A DNA stretch of 35,158 bases from Thiotrichales bacterium. Lineage in GTDB: Bacteria; Pseudomonadota; Gammaproteobacteria; Beggiatoales; Beggiatoaceae. A program made the position numbers and the translations under genes. Shown one piece after another: positions 34,334-35,158 of this stretch (the first letter of the stretch is position 1; each line of letters starts with the position of its first letter). The stretch is from positions 1 to 35,158 of the forward strand of contig JADGEH010000047.1 of the NCBI GenBank assembly GCA_016744475.1, in the 5' to 3' direction. The notes beneath the pieces were generated by a model. It was given only the letters and a program-made list of their open reading frames with translations, did not search any database and was not told the origin of the DNA.

Positions 34334-34490
34334 AGCCTATACGAAGATGGGAGATCGAAGCGAAAATTCGCCCTTTTGAGGCAGGTTTTTCGGTTTTTTA
34401 AGGCGAATAGCGGGCGTGTGTTGATAAAAAGCGGAAAACCGGGCCAAAAGGGCGGGTTTGCAGCCGATTATCCCGTTTTCGTATAGGCTC
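34333..34490. mobile_element. GAGCCTATACGAA-type MITE, full copy at the holA end
   Basis: This 158-base element has ends GAGCCTATACGAA and TTCGTATAGGCTC, precisely flanked by TA at 34331-34332 and 34491-34492. It is inverted relative to 30827-30984 and has no ORF. The left TA and first G make the holA stop codon. Confidence 0.9.
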
Positions 34491-34587
34491 TAATCCCCCA
34501 CCTTCAGATAGACACTCAGAGGCTATAGATAAATCCCCCTAGTTCAGACATAATCCGCAGTTTTCCACCGCAAACAACGTGAGCATT

Positions 34588-35158
34588 ATGAGCAATATAA
34601 AAAGCGACAATACCGTATGGCATCATGCCACCGTCACCCGTGAACGCCGAGCCACATTAAATGGACACCGCAGTGTTTTATTATGGTTTACAGGCTTATC
34701 GGGGGCCGGTAAATCCACCTTGGCTCATGCCTTAGAAGAGTCTCTCCATCAGGAACAATGCCGTACTTTTGTATTAGATGGTGACAATGTGCGACATGGT
34801 TTATGTGGGGATTTAGGTTTTTCTGATAATGATCGTATGGAAAATATTCGCCGTATTGCTGAAGTCAGCAATTTATTCATTGAAGCCGGTGTGATTGCTT
34901 TAACCGCTTTTATTTCGCCGTTTCGTGCAGATCGACAAAAAGCCCGCGAACTGGTCGGCGAAGGCAATTTTATTGAAATTTTCTGCCGTTGTGACTTAGA
35001 CATCTGCGAACAACGTGATGTAAAAGGTTTATACAAACGCGCACGCGATGGCGAAATTAAAAACTTCACTGGGATTTCTTCCCCTTACGAAGAACCCGAA
35101 AAGCCTGAATTAGTCATTGATACGGGTAAAGGTGAATTAGACGACTGCGTTCAACAAA
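34588..35158 (+). CDS. cysC: Adenylylsulfate kinase, 3' end beyond the window
   Basis: APS kinase phosphorylates adenosine 5'-phosphosulfate to PAPS with ATP in the cytosol, for sulfate assimilation or sulfate-group donation. The reading frame is open from ATG 34588 to the window edge (190 codons of the usual ~200). It shows the P-loop GLSGAGKST (residues 36-44), the substrate segment [16 protein letters not shown], the ENIRRIAEV motif and [14 protein letters not shown], the PAPS-binding region, with [20 protein letters not shown] near the end. No sulfurylase gene is visible yet. The upstream MITE separates it from holA. Confidence 0.96.
   Translation, partial: MSNIKSDNTVWHHATVTRERRATLNGHRSVLLWFTGLSGAGKSTLAHALEESLHQEQCRTFVLDGDNVRHGLCGDLGFSDNDRMENIRRIAEVSNLFIEAGVIALTAFISPFRADRQKARELVGEGNFIEIFCRCDLDICEQRDVKGLYKRARDGEIKNFTGISSPYEEPEKPELVIDTGKGELDDCVQQ

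Noticed and set aside
1-35158. CRISPR array
   Set aside because: No regularly spaced short direct repeats with unique spacers were seen; the repeats present are inverted elements or tandem coding duplications.

Overview
This 35 kb window looks like the chromosome of a gammaproteobacterium. The core genes (glyA, purC, an ypjD-like gene, rraA, bioC, pilZ, holA, cysC) read as gammaproteobacterial. The many short palindromic and MITE-like repeats, the neighbouring toxin-antitoxin relics and the mixed base composition resemble large filamentous sulfur bacteria (Thiotrichales/Beggiatoaceae type). That placement is an inference from style and not a proven assignment.

Layout. Positions 1-8.1 kb are mostly housekeeping: a possible structured RNA at the left edge, glyA (-), a repeat-rich gap with coding relics, an imelysin-family protein (+), an orphan HlyD/RND adaptor (-), purC (+), a CcsA/YpjD-like membrane protein (+), rraA (+) and bioC (-). 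Positions 8.1-19.1 kb form an accessory zone. It starts with an intact yefM-yoeB toxin-antitoxin pair, then a palindromic MITE and a broken DUF5615 gene. Next comes a five-gene, partly very AT-rich locus (9344-15905): two coiled-coil proteins, a membrane-anchored protein, a metallophosphoesterase-TIR-FGE-like fusion, and a small partner protein 1 nt downstream. An inverted copy of the same MITE follows, then a GC-rich two-domain glycosyltransferase and a vapBC pair whose toxin is frameshifted. Positions 19.2-30.7 kb hold pilZ (-), a secreted DUF2259 gene with a coupled unknown (+), a 1038-residue secreted beta-propeller protein (-), a YqiJ/NfeD-like protein (+), an unusual pair (an OppA-type lipoprotein overlapping a periplasmic-binding-protein/pentameric-channel fusion, both -), and bactofilin with a secreted proline-rich protein (-). 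Positions 31.3 kb to the end hold a TonB-dependent receptor overlapping holA (+), a MITE, and cysC running off the edge.

How the genes may work together. The 9.3-15.9 kb locus is the best candidate for an undescribed system. It combines a predicted NAD-consuming or signalling TIR domain, a complete metallophosphoesterase motif set and a C-terminal FGE/sulfatase-modifying-like fold in one protein with a tightly coupled partner, next to three coiled-coil or membrane proteins. It sits among toxin-antitoxin modules and is bracketed by inverted MITEs. A defence or conflict role is inferred, not shown. The second unusual item is the ligand-gated channel fused to a type I periplasmic binding domain and translationally coupled to a second solute-binding protein with no ABC permease or ATPase nearby, which suggests chemosensing rather than uptake.

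Three MITE families are visible. One inserts at TA and forms the TAG stop codon of both glyA and holA. One flanks the accessory locus. One has TGTTGACATTTGG-type ends.
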